A stretch of DNA of 64,000 nt from Euptelea pleiosperma. Taxonomy: Eukaryota; Streptophyta; Magnoliopsida; Ranunculales; Eupteleaceae. The notes under the pieces are model-generated. The model was not told the origin of the DNA and did no database searches. It saw nothing but the letters and a program-made list of their open reading frames with translations. The DNA lies in NCBI GenBank assembly GCA_035048495.1, contig CM068541.1:13151929-13215928 (forward strand). The letters are read 5' to 3'. Positions 12,307 to 23,652 of this stretch are shown piece by piece (positions within the stretch are counted from its first letter, which is position 1; each line of letters starts with the position of its first letter). The translations under genes and the position numbers were made by a program.

Positions 12307-12316
12307 TTTATATAAG
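12307..12316 (+). promoter_or_regulatory. TATA box of the plus-strand PIPL gene
   Basis: The sequence tttatataag lies about 45 bases before the ATG, a spacing that fits a short 5' UTR in a compact peptide gene. Confidence 0.55.
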
Positions 12317-12358
12317 ACCCCTCCTCACCCATATCCTCACTCGCACCTATCAGAGCCC

Positions 12359-12697
12359 ATGGCTACCTTCTCCCTATCTCCTACGTTCCTCTTCAACCTA
12401 ACGATTCTGCTGATATTCATGGCAGTCCGAATTTCTTCAGCTCGACCATGCCGGTCCATAACACCCGTTCCTCACGGTGGAGCAGCTTCAATGATGCCAC
12501 GCTCGGCATTAGGAATGCAACCATCAGTCTCTGATGTACTTGCGAAAGGCATTTTCCGACCTTCGGGTCCAAGCCATAGGGGTCACACAATGCCTAATTT
12601 CACTAGGCATCTTCTAAGAACAAGCTCCCGACATATCCGAAAATTCAGAGAACTCCACACCACGCAATCAGTGCCGAGTCCTGGGGTTGGTCATTAA
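12359..12697 (+). CDS. PIP-like (PIPL) secreted peptide precursor with two core motifs
   Basis: This single-exon precursor has 112 residues. Residues 1-28 form a signal peptide (hydrophobic core FLFNLTILLIFMAV, cleavage after a small-residue site ISSA). The extreme C-terminus is SVPSPGVGH (residues 104-112), matching the SxPSxGxGH type of PAMP-induced secreted peptide-like hormones, which are cut from the end of such precursors and perceived at the cell surface (RLK7 for Arabidopsis PIP1). A second internal motif, SGPSHRGH at residues 69-76, resembles the SGPS core more closely; some known PIP precursors carry two cores. The middle is basic and variable, as in the family. It shares the last nine residues with the minus-strand array at 20-41 kb but little else, so it is an older relative on the opposite strand. 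The function is inferred from motif and architecture only. Confidence 0.75.
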   Translation: MATFSLSPTFLFNLTILLIFMAVRISSARPCRSITPVPHGGAASMMPRSALGMQPSVSDVLAKGIFRPSGPSHRGHTMPNFTRHLLRTSSRHIRKFRELHTTQSVPSPGVGH

Positions 12698-12719
12698 TTT
12701 TTCTCTCAATCTTTTTTTT

Positions 12720-13620
12720 TTTTTTTTTTTAATTTTTTCATGTAAGAGAGATGTATATGTTATTTTGTTTGTTATGGGGGTAATTTGAAACTCCAAAAAG
12801 AGATAATAACGTTTGGGAAAATGGTTTTGAGGCTATCCCTGCTTTGTTCACATAGTAATTTACAAGCATAAAGAGGTATTTAAGTCCGGTAATGAGTTTC
12901 AAGTTGTGCAACGGTAGTGATTTTAATCGGGACAATGTTATATGGTGTTTGGTACTACCGACTAGATTTTAGGGAGAGCACGTTGCGTGTAATTTGCATG
13001 TCGGCTTCTTGTAGGCATACAAAGCGCTAAACTGCAAGAGTGCAAGTTATCGAGGGCTCGTGAAAACCCACTGAGACATGGTTTTTTGGCTCATAACTCA
13101 AAACCCATTGCCAAACACCCCCCTTACATCTACACCAGTTGTTACAGAATTGCCCCCAATGGTCGTATCTAATATAATAGAATTTATTTTCCAAACAACA
13201 TAATCCTATATTGTATTGGAATTTGGCGCTTTCTTAACTTTTAAATTTGTATTCAAAAAATATAACTTTTTTTAATTTTGTTGTGTCTTTTGTAGTCGAC
13301 AAATTGGAAAATGAGAAGACGTGTTATAGTATTCACCCAAATTAAAAAAGCCATTCGGGTAATAAAAGTCCTTTTCACCGACAAGAGGGGAAAATAAACA
13401 AAGAAAAACGTTATCTCAGTTAAAAAGCTTTACCATTAAAAAAAGTCGCATGATGATGCGGCTTGGGAACGATATGCTACGTGAAGAGCAAGCAACCCCT
13501 TTTGTGTTGTACCAATGCATACAATCGTCCTTGGAGTTTAGATTTCTGATTTTTGGTGTTTCATTTTTTTTTGCGATTAAAGTAGTCTAAACTTTAAGAA
13601 AGTGTGCTGTCAGAGACTGA
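12720..13620. other. Spacer, no gene seen
   Basis: AT-rich sequence after the PIPL stop codon; the first part is presumably its 3' UTR (T-run at 12,712-12,740). No recognised repeat with clear ends. Confidence 0.4.
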
Positions 13621-13624
13621 CAAT

Positions 13625-14370
13625 CCATCAAATGGTGTGTTGGGAAGAAAAAACAATAAACAAACAAACGAGCAAAGATGCAAACAACCACAACACAGAG
13701 ATTTATGTGGTTCCCTCTAGATTGAGGTACGTCCACGGATCCACACCGATTCCACTATACTAACAATACTCACAGTACAAGAATGGGATACTCGTCCCTT
13801 AGTAACTGGGGTTTCTATATATCTATGTGAGAATTACGAAAATTGGGGTTTCTGTATCTCTATGTGAGAATTACAAAAATGCCCTCTGAAAGAAGTCCTC
13901 CCCAAAACATGGTGCCTTCATGTATAGTGCTACAAGCATCATCAGTCTCTACATTACACAACATTGTGTCCTAGCCGACCACAACCGAAGCACTTCATAG
14001 GAGGTTTTGCTCCTACTTGACTGTCCTACTTGACATGCCCAGTTGACAGGTTTCGCTCCTAGTTGTTGTTTTGACTCACCCCCGGCTACGTGTCCTTTGG
14101 ACCCTTCGCCCACCCGCACCACTAGTGGAAGCAAGCTATGCCAGTGTAAAAAACCCACAGGCTCATCAACACAGCAGACCACAACTGGGCAGGAACCCTC
14201 AATTCTGCTTGAAACCCGTCCCCAAAATGGATCTAATTGCACTTCATGCTCTGCGTTTTTTACGTCTTTGGTCCGCCAGTTGTTTCATTGAATTTGCTTC
14301 ATTATATTATATAGGCTCGCAATTCGATTTTGATCATTATGGACTGGCACCAAGATTCAAGTCCTAGCAA
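13625..14370. mobile_element. LTR-retrotransposon LTR-like remnant
   Basis: It contains 'cagagatttatgtggttc...gtacgtccacggatcc', a phrase typical of plant LTRs of the kind 'agatttacgtggttcggc...cctacgtccacgg'. It is followed by two near-identical 36-base direct repeats (ggggtttctatatatctatgtgagaattacgaaaa at about 13,807 and 13,844). No coding domain or second LTR was found, and the boundaries are approximate. Confidence 0.4.
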
Positions 14371-14439
14371 GTCGACCTAATTTTCACAGCCGGCACAGAC
14401 ACAAAGAAAATGGCTCCTTTAGTTAGAAACTCTTTTCGA

Positions 14440-14600
14440 ATACCTGAACGAGAATATTTAAGGAAGGTTAGCCCAAAACCAAGCTAAATATCCAGGCTGG
14501 ACTTTATTTGTCATTAGCGCTAGCTGCCCCAACCAGTTCATTTCTTGGATTGGGCTTTAAAATAAAGCCCAGTTAGCCCAAACCCAACCCAACAATAAAA
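14440..14600. repeat. Dispersed repeat, pair with 16,260-16,400
   Basis: About 140 bases (aagctaaatatccaggctggactttatttgtcat ... aagcccagttagcccaaacccaac) recur in the same orientation at 16,265-16,395, with roughly one difference in ten. The two copies lie 1.8 kb apart and flank the CACTA and MITE fragments. Confidence 0.65.
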
Positions 14601-15026
14601 CATTGAAAACGTGTCAAACATTTTCAGTCCAAAATTTTATTTCCCATGCAATGAACTCAATTTTTTCGGTCTCTAGATCCTTGTTAGCAATCATCCCTTT
14701 AATTCGCGATTAATTCACAAATTTTACGAAGAAAAGTTTTAGTCTTCCAATATTTGAATATCATTTCTCTGTTTTCAAAATAAAATTATTTTAAAATGTA
14801 AAAACACGTTTTCCAAGGTGCATCCCATGGTGTAGACAACGTTTACCTACTTTCTGCACCTTATGCTTGCTCAATGCAATTAAACCCAGGAAAATGGTGC
14901 TGTCATTCTGAGGAGGACGGTCTTCCTATTATGTGAATCTGGAGGACCATCCTGCAATCCAAAGAATAACAACCACCAACAATACTGCTCTAAGACAAAA
15001 CCTCCTAGTTTATTATCTCGGGCTAA

Positions 15027-15287
15027 GTTTTAAATGGTCCGTTACAATCGTTACATAATATTACCGTTATGTCTGTTATAATGGGTCGCATTAGTCAGGT
15101 CTCAGACAAAAGGGGTCAGACTATTTTCCAGAAAAAAAAAACTTTTTTCCCAAAAACAACCGCGGTTATAATAGATATTCCATTTTTTCGGTAAAAATAG
15201 TATGATGAGAATTAATATAACAGGATTGGAGTGTTACCGTTGTGATGGATATTAAATTTGTTATAACAGGCATTTTTAATACCATGG
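15027..15287. mobile_element. Degenerate CAAGGTTTAAA-family MITE
   Basis: The interior has 'ccgttataatgg' and 'cgttataacaggcatttttaataccatg', like the right ends of the better-preserved copies. The left end is decayed (ctaagttttaaatgg) and no target duplication could be read. Confidence 0.45.
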
Positions 15288-15427
15288 GTACTTGACGCAG
15301 ACTTGAAAATTGGATGGGAGTTGGAAGTATGATATAAATAAACGGAAATGATAGTGTCCCTAAGACAATAAGGTAACATCGCCGTCTGTGTGTTCAAACT
15401 ATTGGATGTTATTCAAAATGTGTGATG

Positions 15428-15600
15428 ATCACGCTACTAGAAAAAGGGCATAAACCGATGCCGTAGGTATTTGGCGTCGGTTTTTCGTTTCTAAAAAACC
15501 AACGCGAATTCCAGTGATGCCAAATATTTTGCGTCCATTTTTTGTTACTGAAAACCGATGCCATACCGACGCCCATATATGGCGTCGGTTTTTGAGTCTT
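15428..15600. mobile_element. CACTA (En/Spm) terminal fragment
   Basis: It begins cacgctactagaaaaaggg, close to the CACTACTAGAAAAAGGG end of plant CACTA transposons. Repeated subterminal motifs follow (ggcgtcggtttttcg, accgatgccatacc, ggcgtcggttttt) in both orientations, as at CACTA ends. Only one end is present. Confidence 0.65.
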
Positions 15601-15625
15601 GCTTCCTCTCTTGATTAGACACTAA

Positions 15626-15921
15626 GGCTATGTTTGATTGCACAGAAAGTTTTTCCGAGAAAATACATCTGGGATATGCCTTAAATGGCTGATTGATTGC
15701 AATTGAGAACATATATTTCAATCATGTGAGAAAATAAAGGTGTATTTTCAGGTGGAAATGAATTCTCACCTATCTGGATAGAAAATGAATTCCAGGCTTA
15801 GTAGGAAAAATTATCCAAATTTAAATAGCTTGTTAGGGAAAATTATATTGGCTATCTAACAATGGACAGTTGTGTTTTCCTAAGAAAAATTGCATTTTCT
15901 CACTTCGTAATCAAACATGGC
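15626..15921. mobile_element. Tourist-like MITE, inverted relative of 26,524-26,829
   Basis: The ends are ggctatgtttgattgc / gtaatcaaacatggc. Its interior is the reverse complement of the element at 26,524-26,829; for example, aacaatggacagttgtgttttcctaag here matches cttaggaaaacacaactgtccattgtt there. The flanking trinucleotides are TAA and TTA, so the target duplication is not perfect. Confidence 0.7.
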
Positions 15922-16457
15922 TTAAGATACTTGTGAAAGTACTCCAATGCTCAAGTAAAAGGAGGAGGAGAATAACAAGTAAATTTACTGAAGATCTGAT
16001 GAGATGAGATGAGTTGAGATGACTATATATTTACTCATGACCCTTATTTATAGATTCAAAATGAAGTTTTATTCTATAAGAAGGATTAAGACTTAATAAA
16101 CCAAGGCTTTCTATTCATCGAATTTACTATACAAAGGAAAGTCTCCATTATTCTAAGAATGAGTCTAACTCTAAAAGTAGTAAGATTTGAGTTCAGAGAC
16201 TTTATATTCCTCGATTTAATCGAACACAGGAAAATCTCCATTCTCAGTGTGCAAAGTTATAATTAAATCATTAAAGACCAGTCCAAGCTAAATATCCAGT
16301 CTGGACTTTATTTGTCATCACCGCTGGCTGCCCCAACCAGTTCAGTTATCATATTGGGCTTTAAAATCAAGCCCAGTTAGCCCAAACCCAACTCACTCGG
16401 AACCCCATTGGGCCCACCCATTCCATGAGCCCACCACTAAATAAGAGTGGTCCCAGA

Positions 16458-16732
16458 CAAGGTTTAAAAGGGGGATGTATCATTATAATGGATTGTAACG
16501 CACAGGGGCAAAAATGGGAAAATAACAAAAAAAAAGGACGCCAAAATTAATAACAGAAATGCTGGGCATTTTTTTAACAATTTTTTTTTCAAAAAAAAAG
16601 ATTTGTTATTTTCAAAAAATAAAAACAGCCGTTATTTTCTGGGAGTTAAAACAGTACGTAATGTAATGGGTGGGGTACGAATCCGTTATAACGGCCATTA
16701 TTTTCGTTATGACTGCCGTTTTGTAAACCATG
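16458..16732. mobile_element. hAT-like MITE, CAAGGTTTAAA family, copy 2
   Basis: The ends are CAAGGTTTAAA...GTAAACCATG; the 8-bp flanks are gtcccaga and gtccaaga (one mismatch). The interior holds cagccgttattttc and ccgttataacggcc. Confidence 0.75.
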
Positions 16733-16739
16733 GTCCAAG

Positions 16740-18600
16740 ATGGCATGATGAAAAAAGTATGGGAATTAATGGCACCTTATAGGTGCATGCATGATCAATG
16801 AACATGACATAACATGATCCAGCCATCATGTTATGGATGCAGTGTGCCTAACCCCATCTTTCCCAAAGAAAAGGAAAAGAAGATCCAGCCATCAACAGGT
16901 GCATGAACAAATCAATAGTCCAAGGACACTATTTCTGGGTCAAAATTTTCATTTTTTTCTTTCAAAGCTTAGAAATTAGAGTCCAAGACCTCTCGTTCTC
17001 AAAGAAATATAAAGTCGGTAGTCAAGAGTCAAAACATTCTTCGAAAATTTATTTACCACCTAACAAGACTGAAGAAAGCGTGTCAAACAATCTCTCAAAA
17101 GAAGACCCACACATGCAAATGCAACATTCTCATTCTAATGGTATAAATGTGTCAAACATTTGTGTTATTTCTTCATGGAAAGTAAGGTGCGTGGAAAAGG
17201 ACATGTGTCGTCCTATCAAAAGATCATATCTACACTGCCCACGTGGTTGATTCAAAGTTTGAATCAATGTAGTTTGAAAGTTTTGGTGCATTCACATTCG
17301 TGCCCCACACTGGACTACTGAGAAGTACAGTAACATCCCTTTTGTTAATGCGACAAAGATCAGGTCGGTCAGGTTGGTCAGACAGACCTACGATCCCACA
17401 CAAATTAATGGGTTCATGAACAAGGAACTTAATATTCCTTGTGTATGCGATACGTATTTTAAGTGCTGTTGTGCTTTTTTTTTTTTTTTTTTCTTCTAAA
17501 GTAAAGGGCGGTTTGTGTGGAGTCCTTTTTTAGTGCTGTTGTGCCCTTTTTTCTAAGGGCGGTTTGCAGCCAATGGGCACGTATGTTGCTTATGTGTGAA
17601 ATTCCATTACGAAAGGAAGCTTGCTAGCTAGGTTTTACGAATAAATTCGCATATTATATGTGAAATTTATATGTATAATAGATGTGGGGCCCACATGTAG
17701 ATGAGTTAAGAGCTGATTTTTCGGTGAGTTAAGAGCTCATTCTTGCGAACGTACTCCCCAGGCGAGACCGAGGAGATCATCCTCACCAAAAATCAGTAAT
17801 TTTTAAAACTTATAACCCTTTCAAATATGGACTTAAATTTAACGGTGAAAATTAAATAGATGGTCCAAAATATTTTATTTTGCAATCCACTTTTTCACAG
17901 CTGCAAATGTTAGAATGGGCTGATTTTTTGTGTGGTTGATATCCATGTTGAGAAGAATATCATCACCAAAAATTAGCCGTTAACTCTTTTGCATATATGT
18001 GGGCCCGATGCCCATTAGTAATTATATTAGTAAGAATAACATGAGTCATTTTATCCCACCCATATATATATGGCGAATGTTTCAATTGTTCGGGAAAAAC
18101 ATGATTTTGGGTTAGGCATTATATTTTACGAGTTAATTGTGAATTATTAAAAAATAATTACCCTTTTTAGATAAAAATTATGTTTTTTGGTTTTCCAATT
18201 TTGAATGACAATCGTCCTTAATTATACTCGAACTTTTGCCGTATGCGAACTTGACAACTAAGATATAATGCGGGTTTTGGCAACTTGGCACTACATTTTG
18301 TAACTTAGGGTATGATAGTGAGTCCACCATGCATGGAAATTGTAGTGTGTCAAGCTAATGTTAAAACCATAGCCAAGCTAAGACACGCCATGCCTAATTT
18401 TATCCCTAGTACGCATGTCAACACCCATGCGACCTAACAAATGGAACCATGATTTAAGGAATTTGATGTATTGATGTATACTCTCCTCTTTTGGTAGAGG
18501 GAGACAGTTAGGGCTGCAATGGATCGGGTTAGGTTTCGATTATGACCCATCCAATAGTAGGACTACTACATCTACACCTAGTAACCGATATCAGGAACCG
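16740..18600. other. Spacer without a supported gene
   Basis: A 115-codon open frame at 16,903-17,250 (+) starts at an ATG but has no recognisable domain, no signal peptide and no family similarity I can name, so I do not call it a gene. About 17,660-18,030 is a weak inverted repeat (gatgtggggcccacatgtag...ttaagagct / agccgttaactc...tgtgggcccg), probably another foldback element. A T-run lies at 17,477-17,492. Confidence 0.4.
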
Positions 18601-18609
18601 ATATCAGAT

Positions 18610-18767
18610 TAGGGATGTTAATTTGTACCCGTTTAACCAAAACCGAATCGGAACTAGAACTGAAAATATCGGTTCCACTTCCACATTTTTGGGAATAGAA
18701 AGAAAACCAACAATTTTGATTCCGGATACCTTAGGAACTGAACCGGAACCGACCCGTTGACACCCCT
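18610..18767. mobile_element. Small Mutator-like MITE, 158 bp
   Basis: It is flanked by the perfect 9-bp duplication atatcagat (18601-18609 and 18768-18776). The ends, tagggatgttaa and (reversed) aggggtgtcaac, are imperfect terminal inverted repeats. Nine-base duplications are typical of Mutator-like elements. It sits inside a 'gatatcagaaccgatatcag' low-complexity stretch. Confidence 0.7.
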
Positions 18768-19444
18768 ATATCAGATCGATCCATTGGATCGAATACCTTG
18801 ATCTAGACCTGATTTCATGGGATTAGGTCATTGGGGAAACCTGATCCATTGACAACCCTGATAAGTTTGCGTGAAGAACTCATGTAAGTTTAGACAATTC
18901 TTCCGGTTCGACCATGAAATGTTGGATCTTAGTGGTTGTCTCAATAACGTATTGAAGGAGCTTCAGGTTGTCTTGCACTAATTAAATTTGGAATTTGGAT
19001 TTTCGTTGAAAATCACATAAACAAACACAATACCGTGTTGAAATTGGGAAAAGATATGGATTTGACAGCTCATACAGTACATTACTGTTCCTCATAATCA
19101 GAGCTTGGGAGATGACTTGTTTGGTTGTAAGTTTCAAGCTGTACCGCACCTACTTTAAACTTTAAACGGGAATGATTATGTCGCGGAGCGCCTTTATGCA
19201 GCAATCGTTTAATTTCCCGAAAAGTTGGTTTTCACTTGCACGGCTTAATTATATAGGTATAGTCTTTTGCAGAACAACTTGAAACCCGGTACCAAACACT
19301 CCCTAATTAAAACAAGTTGAAATTCTAAGGGCAAATATATATGTGGGCGGCGCCCTATGTGCAAGGGAATGCAATCAAATTGTCCAATCAAATCCAATTC
19401 TGTTTTGACACGTGCCTCAAAATTCTTCCCCCAACTAAGGAAAA

Positions 19445-19609
19445 GATCCAGGTGTTCAGGCACTTATAGTTAAGCACCACCTGTCCTGGGGTTAAGGTAG
19501 CTTTTAACTGTATTTGCTTTTTCTCTGCTGTTAAGGGTAACTACGGTTAAGTGCCACCTAAACCCCATTAGAGGTGGTGCTTAGCTATAAGTGCCTGAAC
19601 GCCTGGATC
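19445..19609. mobile_element. 165-bp hairpin MITE, pair with 42,616-42,782
   Basis: Nearly the whole element is an inverted repeat: gatccaggtgttcaggcacttatagttaagc...gcttagctataagtgcctgaacgcctggatc. A second member lies at 42,616-42,782 with the same arms. Both are followed by an A-run and ttct, so the true element may include TTTTTTGATCC/GGATCAAAAAA. Confidence 0.7.
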
Positions 19610-20310
19610 AAAAAAATTCTCAATCTGAAATCTGGATCCCACCTAGGATATATTGCCCTAATGATTATATCTATCTAGGCATTCTTTAAGGCCCTATTTG
19701 GTTGCTCTTAGTAAAGTTTTCGAGAGCCGATTCCCTATTGTTCGAACAAGTGGTTATGAACTTATGATCACTTGATCATATTGATTTTAGTGTAGGAAAT
19801 CCATTTCATGTTACTTTTTCAATAAATGCATTAATCCTGACTGTTCAACGCTCGGAGGAGCAGTCTTGAACACTATGGTGGGTCCCACGGATCTATGAGT
19901 AGTATGAGGTCAGGATGGAGCTGTATTTATCATGAACAACTTCAGAATTTATTACTTTAGGAAATTCAAACACGTCTTTGAACTGTTTGTTCGAGTGGTC
20001 TGAGAGAATCCGATGGCTCAACCAAATGTGATATGGGGTTCCACGTATAGACTTTTGGGCTCGACCCCAATGGTCTCTTTGGTTAAGGCCAACTAAAATA
20101 TAAAACGACGTGATCTGTTAATCTCACAAAAATAAAGCCCATAGTATCATATTTTTTCATTAATTTCCTCTGTTTAATACAATGTCACATTTTTTTTCTT
20201 CTTATTCCTGCAAATACCCCCTACGTGTACATGCAATTGTGAAATCTAATCAAACCCCACCAAAATAAATAGATAAAATTACATAAAAGTGAGAAATTAA
20301 GACAGAGAGA

Positions 20311-20607
20311 CTAATGATGTCCGACTCCGGGACTTGGAACCGACTGTAAAATCCGGTCAATAGTGGCGAGATGCGCAGTGAAGAGCTTTGTGTCAATGAC
20401 CATGCCGTGATGACCCTTCTTGCTAGGGGAAGAAGGTGGTACAGTGCCCTTGGAAAGGGCACTTAGGACCAAGCTGCCTTCCAAAGAAGGGAGCTTGACC
20501 TTGAACTTCTCCTCTTCCATACTCTTGAGCTTTCTGGCATCTGAAGGGGGTACAATGCACACTGATGCAACCAAGAAGATAACAAACAAGGTGCTTAAAC
20601 GAGCCAT
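20311..20607 (-). CDS. PIPL secreted peptide precursor, array member A
   Basis: This single-exon precursor has 98 residues. Residues 1-24 are a signal peptide (LFVIFLVASV core, cut near PPSDA). A dibasic RKL, an acidic EEEK patch and a variable linker follow. The conserved pre-core is KLFTAHLATIDR, then SVPSPGVGH, the PIP-like core. An extra His follows the usual terminal His, so the sequence ends GHH, unlike every sister. On release, the peptide is expected to act as an apoplastic signal; this is inferred from the core and the secretory architecture. The ATG begins the signal peptide directly, with a TATA box about 105 bases upstream. It belongs to the five-member minus-strand tandem array and shares upstream and downstream flanks with units B-E. 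Confidence 0.8.
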   Translation of the reverse strand: MARLSTLFVIFLVASVCIVPPSDARKLKSMEEEKFKVKLPSLEGSLVLSALSKGTVPPSSPSKKGHHGMVIDTKLFTAHLATIDRILQSVPSPGVGHH

Positions 20608-20710
20608 GTGAGGAGATATTGATGGAAAAAAAAAATACTCGAAGTGAGTTTTTGAGATGTGGGTTTTGTTGGTAGATAGGCTAATGGAGAGGTTTTGGGG
20701 GGTGGGGGTG

Positions 20711-20718
20711 TATATATA
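20711..20718 (-). promoter_or_regulatory. TATA box of PIPL gene A
   Basis: tatatata lies about 105 bases upstream of the ATG. The same gggtgtatatataga context precedes genes C (about 28,795), D (about 35,915) and, more diverged, B (about 25,812) and E (about 41,547). The core promoter is therefore conserved across the array. Confidence 0.6.
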
Positions 20719-20936
20719 GAGATGGAAGAGAGGATGGATGGGTGGATTTCTTTTTCACGTCCCACGGAAGCTGCGTGAGTATAAATCAGCTAAGCCGCCG
20801 GCCTTGTTACTTTTTAATTTGCTGAGAAAATTGCTGAAAATTTCTAGGTAATTTGGCGGGAAATATGCTGAATTCTTTTTGGTAATTCCGTGGGAAAATT
20901 GTTGAAATAGATAGCTTTCAAGAAAATAAAAATTAG

Positions 20937-21265
20937 GGTATTTTACTAACACCCCCTAATTTTAAAAGTAATTAGTAATACCCCCTTTATACTTTCAAAC
21001 TTTTGGATTACCCCCTTTGACCTAGTTTAACCATCATTTAACTAACGTTTTAAGGCGATATGCATCATGCCCCTGTTAATGTACCTATGAAAGGACCATA
21101 ATATTGCAAGTACAAAGCTAATTAATGACGTGTGATTCAAGTCCGTTTTAACAATCACCGCTAAACTAGGTAAATGGGGGGTGGGGGGTGTGGTAATCCT
21201 AAAGTTTGAAAGTATAATGGGTATTACTAATTACTTTCAAATTTTAGGGGGTGTTACTAAAATAC
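20937..21265. mobile_element. Palindromic MITE, GGGTATTTTA family
   Basis: The ends are gggtattttactaacaccccctaa and gggggtgttactaaaataccc, with further matching inner arms (aagtaattagtaatacccccttta / aatgggtattactaattacttt). A second, diverged copy is at 43,774-44,090, and fragments are at about 800-1,560 and 11,225-11,285. No clear target duplication could be read. Confidence 0.65.
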
Positions 21266-21335
21266 CCAAAAAAATATTGGAAGGATAGTGCTATAGTGGA
21301 CTGATGATATTGCACTTAAAGATCGTTTTTACACC

Positions 21336-21553
21336 AATAATTACCAATAAGTCCTTGAATATTACTTTGAATTTCTGTTTTGGCCTTTTCCTGGTTAAAT
21401 TAATTTAAAAAAACATGGTTTTTGTTAATGTAGTACAGATTTACAATAATTACCAATAAGTCCTTGAATATTACTTTGAATTTCTGTTTTGGCCTTTTCC
21501 TGGTTAAATTAATTTAAAAAAACATGGTTTTTGTTAATGTAGTACAGATTTTT
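21336..21553. repeat. Perfect 109-bp tandem duplication
   Basis: The block from aataattaccaataagtcc to ttaatgtagtacagattt occurs twice head to tail with period 109 and no visible mismatch, so it is recent. The duplicated sequence is part of the shared flank of the peptide array units. Confidence 0.9.
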
Positions 21554-21890
21554 GAGCAATTTTTGGAACGTCAAGATAGGAGGAAATCAACTCGAAAATG
21601 TGTCAAACTTCAAATGGCCCAAATTTGGTCGTAGAAGTCGCAATGCCTATTATCGCATATGCTCGTAGGGTGTCTCAAGGAGATCTACACTCGACAGTGA
21701 ATTTGAAGATTCATTACCTATTTTCGAGTCGAAAAGAGTTTGTTTTAGGGTTCAAATTGTCATTTTTAGGAAAATTATTATTTTTGGTAATTTTTTGTTT
21801 AGCTTAGTTTTAGCTATTTTGGGGTTGGGTTTGTTTTGGATAGTCTTAATTTAATAATTTAAGGTTATTTTAAGAGTTTCGTCAGATTTA

Positions 21891-22048
21891 AGATATTTGC
21901 TATTCTTAATAAGCTTTGCTATTTCAGTCAAATTAAGATTTCAAGTGTCTATTTAAGATTGATTATGTTAGATATTTGCTATTCTTAATAAGCTTTCCTA
22001 TTTCAGTCAAATTAAGATTTCAAGAGTCTATTTAAGATTGATTATGTT
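21891..22048. repeat. 79-bp tandem duplication
   Basis: The sequence agatatttgctattcttaat...gattatgtt occurs twice with period 79 and only a couple of differences. It lies in LTR-like DNA between array units A and B. Confidence 0.85.
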
Positions 22049-22108
22049 ATAAATTGAAGATACAATAAAATTTTGAGTTGTCTATCTTCTTTGTTCATAC
22101 GAGCTTTT

Positions 22109-22651
22109 TGTCACAGGGTCACTAGTTGAACCCTATTCAAGCCTGCCAACGAAGCCCGTTTCAAGGCTCAAAGAGTCTAGAGTGCTCTGGAAGTTTCTAG
22201 AGGATTCTAGAGTATGGTGGAAAACCCTGAAAGATAGAAGAGTCTAGAATACCCATGAGAATTCTAGGGAATCTCTACACATATATCATATGTAAATATT
22301 CTAGATAGTTTATAGAGAAAAATCTAGAGTCACCTTGGTAGAATTGTATAGAGAATTCTAGAATATTCATAGCCGATGGATCGTCACCATTTGGCACGAT
22401 CCTAACCATTGATGTTAAGGCTTGAAGCCTATATAAAAGAGCAAGCCCCCTCATTTGTAATCATCCAGAGTTGAGCAATACAAGTCTCATTCTCTAAAGA
22501 GCTCTCTTGTGTGTTTCTTGAGTAGATTAAGTACTTAGGCAAGACAAAGTCCTAAGTGATCAAGGGGAGAAAGCTGGCTTGAGCTAAGCAAGGAGTGTAA
22601 ACTCGAGTGCCGCACGGTCTCTAGCAAGGGTCAAAGACTAGGTCCGTGACA
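22109..22651 (+). mobile_element. LTR-like segment, TGTCAC...GTGACA ends
   Basis: The 543 bases start TGTCACAGGGTCAC and end GGTCCGTGACA, the short inverted TG..CA ends of an LTR. Inside are a TATA-like 'tatataaaagagc' and, downstream, 'cattctctaaagagctctcttgtgtg', as in many plant LTRs. The flanking pentamers (ctttt / ttccg) do not match, so it is not a simple solo LTR. The upstream 21,550-22,108 stretch (ttaagagtttcgtcag..., tctatcttctttgttcatacgagc) also looks LTR-derived. No coding domain was seen. Confidence 0.5.
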
Positions 22652-23059
22652 TTCCGCTATATTATTTGTAAAATACAAAAATATAATTTTGTTCAAATAA
22701 TAACCACAACAAGTTTTGATTTTTACATCATGGGTCCTATTTTGCCATTTTCCATATTTTTCACAAAAATTTATTTCTTAAATCATGTTTTTTTTAAATG
22801 TTTAATTAGTAAAAGAGCAAAATGGGAACTGAAAATACGATATGAGAAAAAAAAAAAAAAAAAACTTATCTATTTTTATTTTTTTTATAAAACCAAGTGA
22901 ATATTTTAAGGAAAATAGATAGAGGAGATATCAGGGAGAATAAAGAACACCAAAAAAATGCACAAAAAAAAAAAAAAAAAAAAATTACAACCAGTTATTC
23001 ACAACCCAAAAGAACATCAAATTGGAAACCATGTCAACCAAGAAAATGCATCTCACCTC

Positions 23060-23410
23060 AGGAAGAATGCACTTGTAACTGAATAGGAAAGCCTTGATAC
23101 TTAAGAGTGTTTCTTGGAGTGAGCTTTCCTTTCCTCTAAAACCCTCATATTTCTCTCGATCCAAATACCCCTAATGATCGCGAATGGAATCAGCCTTTAA
23201 AGAACTTTCCCCCTCTGCTAGGCTGAAATCTAAGGTCATCCACCTAAGAATGTTCCAATGGACTCCGGTGTAGCCCAGTGAAGACCCACCTATGTTAAGA
23301 AAAAAGATCAAATCTAGATAAGTAAAGTCACAATGCAAAAGCAAATGATTTACATTCTCGCCATTAGACTTACAGAGATCACACAAAACTTCACAAATAT
23401 TTATTTCCTA
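23060..23410 (-). mobile_element. LINE zf-RVT fragment between array units A and B
   Basis: The minus strand encodes a CDLCKSNGENVNHLLLHC motif (about 23,331-23,384), the zinc-binding end of a LINE reverse transcriptase, followed by frame-broken downstream sequence. The insertion interrupts shared unit DNA: 'gaactgaaaatacgatatgag' before it and 'ggacttacctacttaaaactttaaa' after it are contiguous in units C and D. Confidence 0.65.
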
Positions 23411-23652
23411 GTTATCAAATTCTTGGCGGTGAATAGCTTATTTAAAGAAAAAATTAAGGACTTACCTACTTAAAACTTTAAATGGGAATGATATTGTATG
23501 ACGTTTAGTACATGATATATGGTATGTTGATAATGTCACCGACCGCTTTCCGTAGTTTTTGCAACAATAGTTAATTGGTAGCGCAACTTGAAATGTGGTA
23601 CCAGACACTCATTAATTATGCAACTTGAATCGTAAATATAGCCTATACAAAG

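Noticed and set aside
16903..17250. 115-codon plus-strand open frame with ATG start
   Set aside because: No recognised domain, signal peptide or neighbouring promoter; composition is like the surrounding spacer. Kept only as a note.
20420..20611. Open frame antisense to PIPL gene A, with similar frames opposite B (25,485-25,706) and E (41,241-41,555)
   Set aside because: Their similarity to each other follows from conservation of the real genes on the other strand. They lack any signal peptide or independent start context.
22109..22651. Solo LTR interpretation
   Set aside because: Ends fit an LTR, but the flanking five bases differ, so a simple solo LTR with target duplication is not supported.
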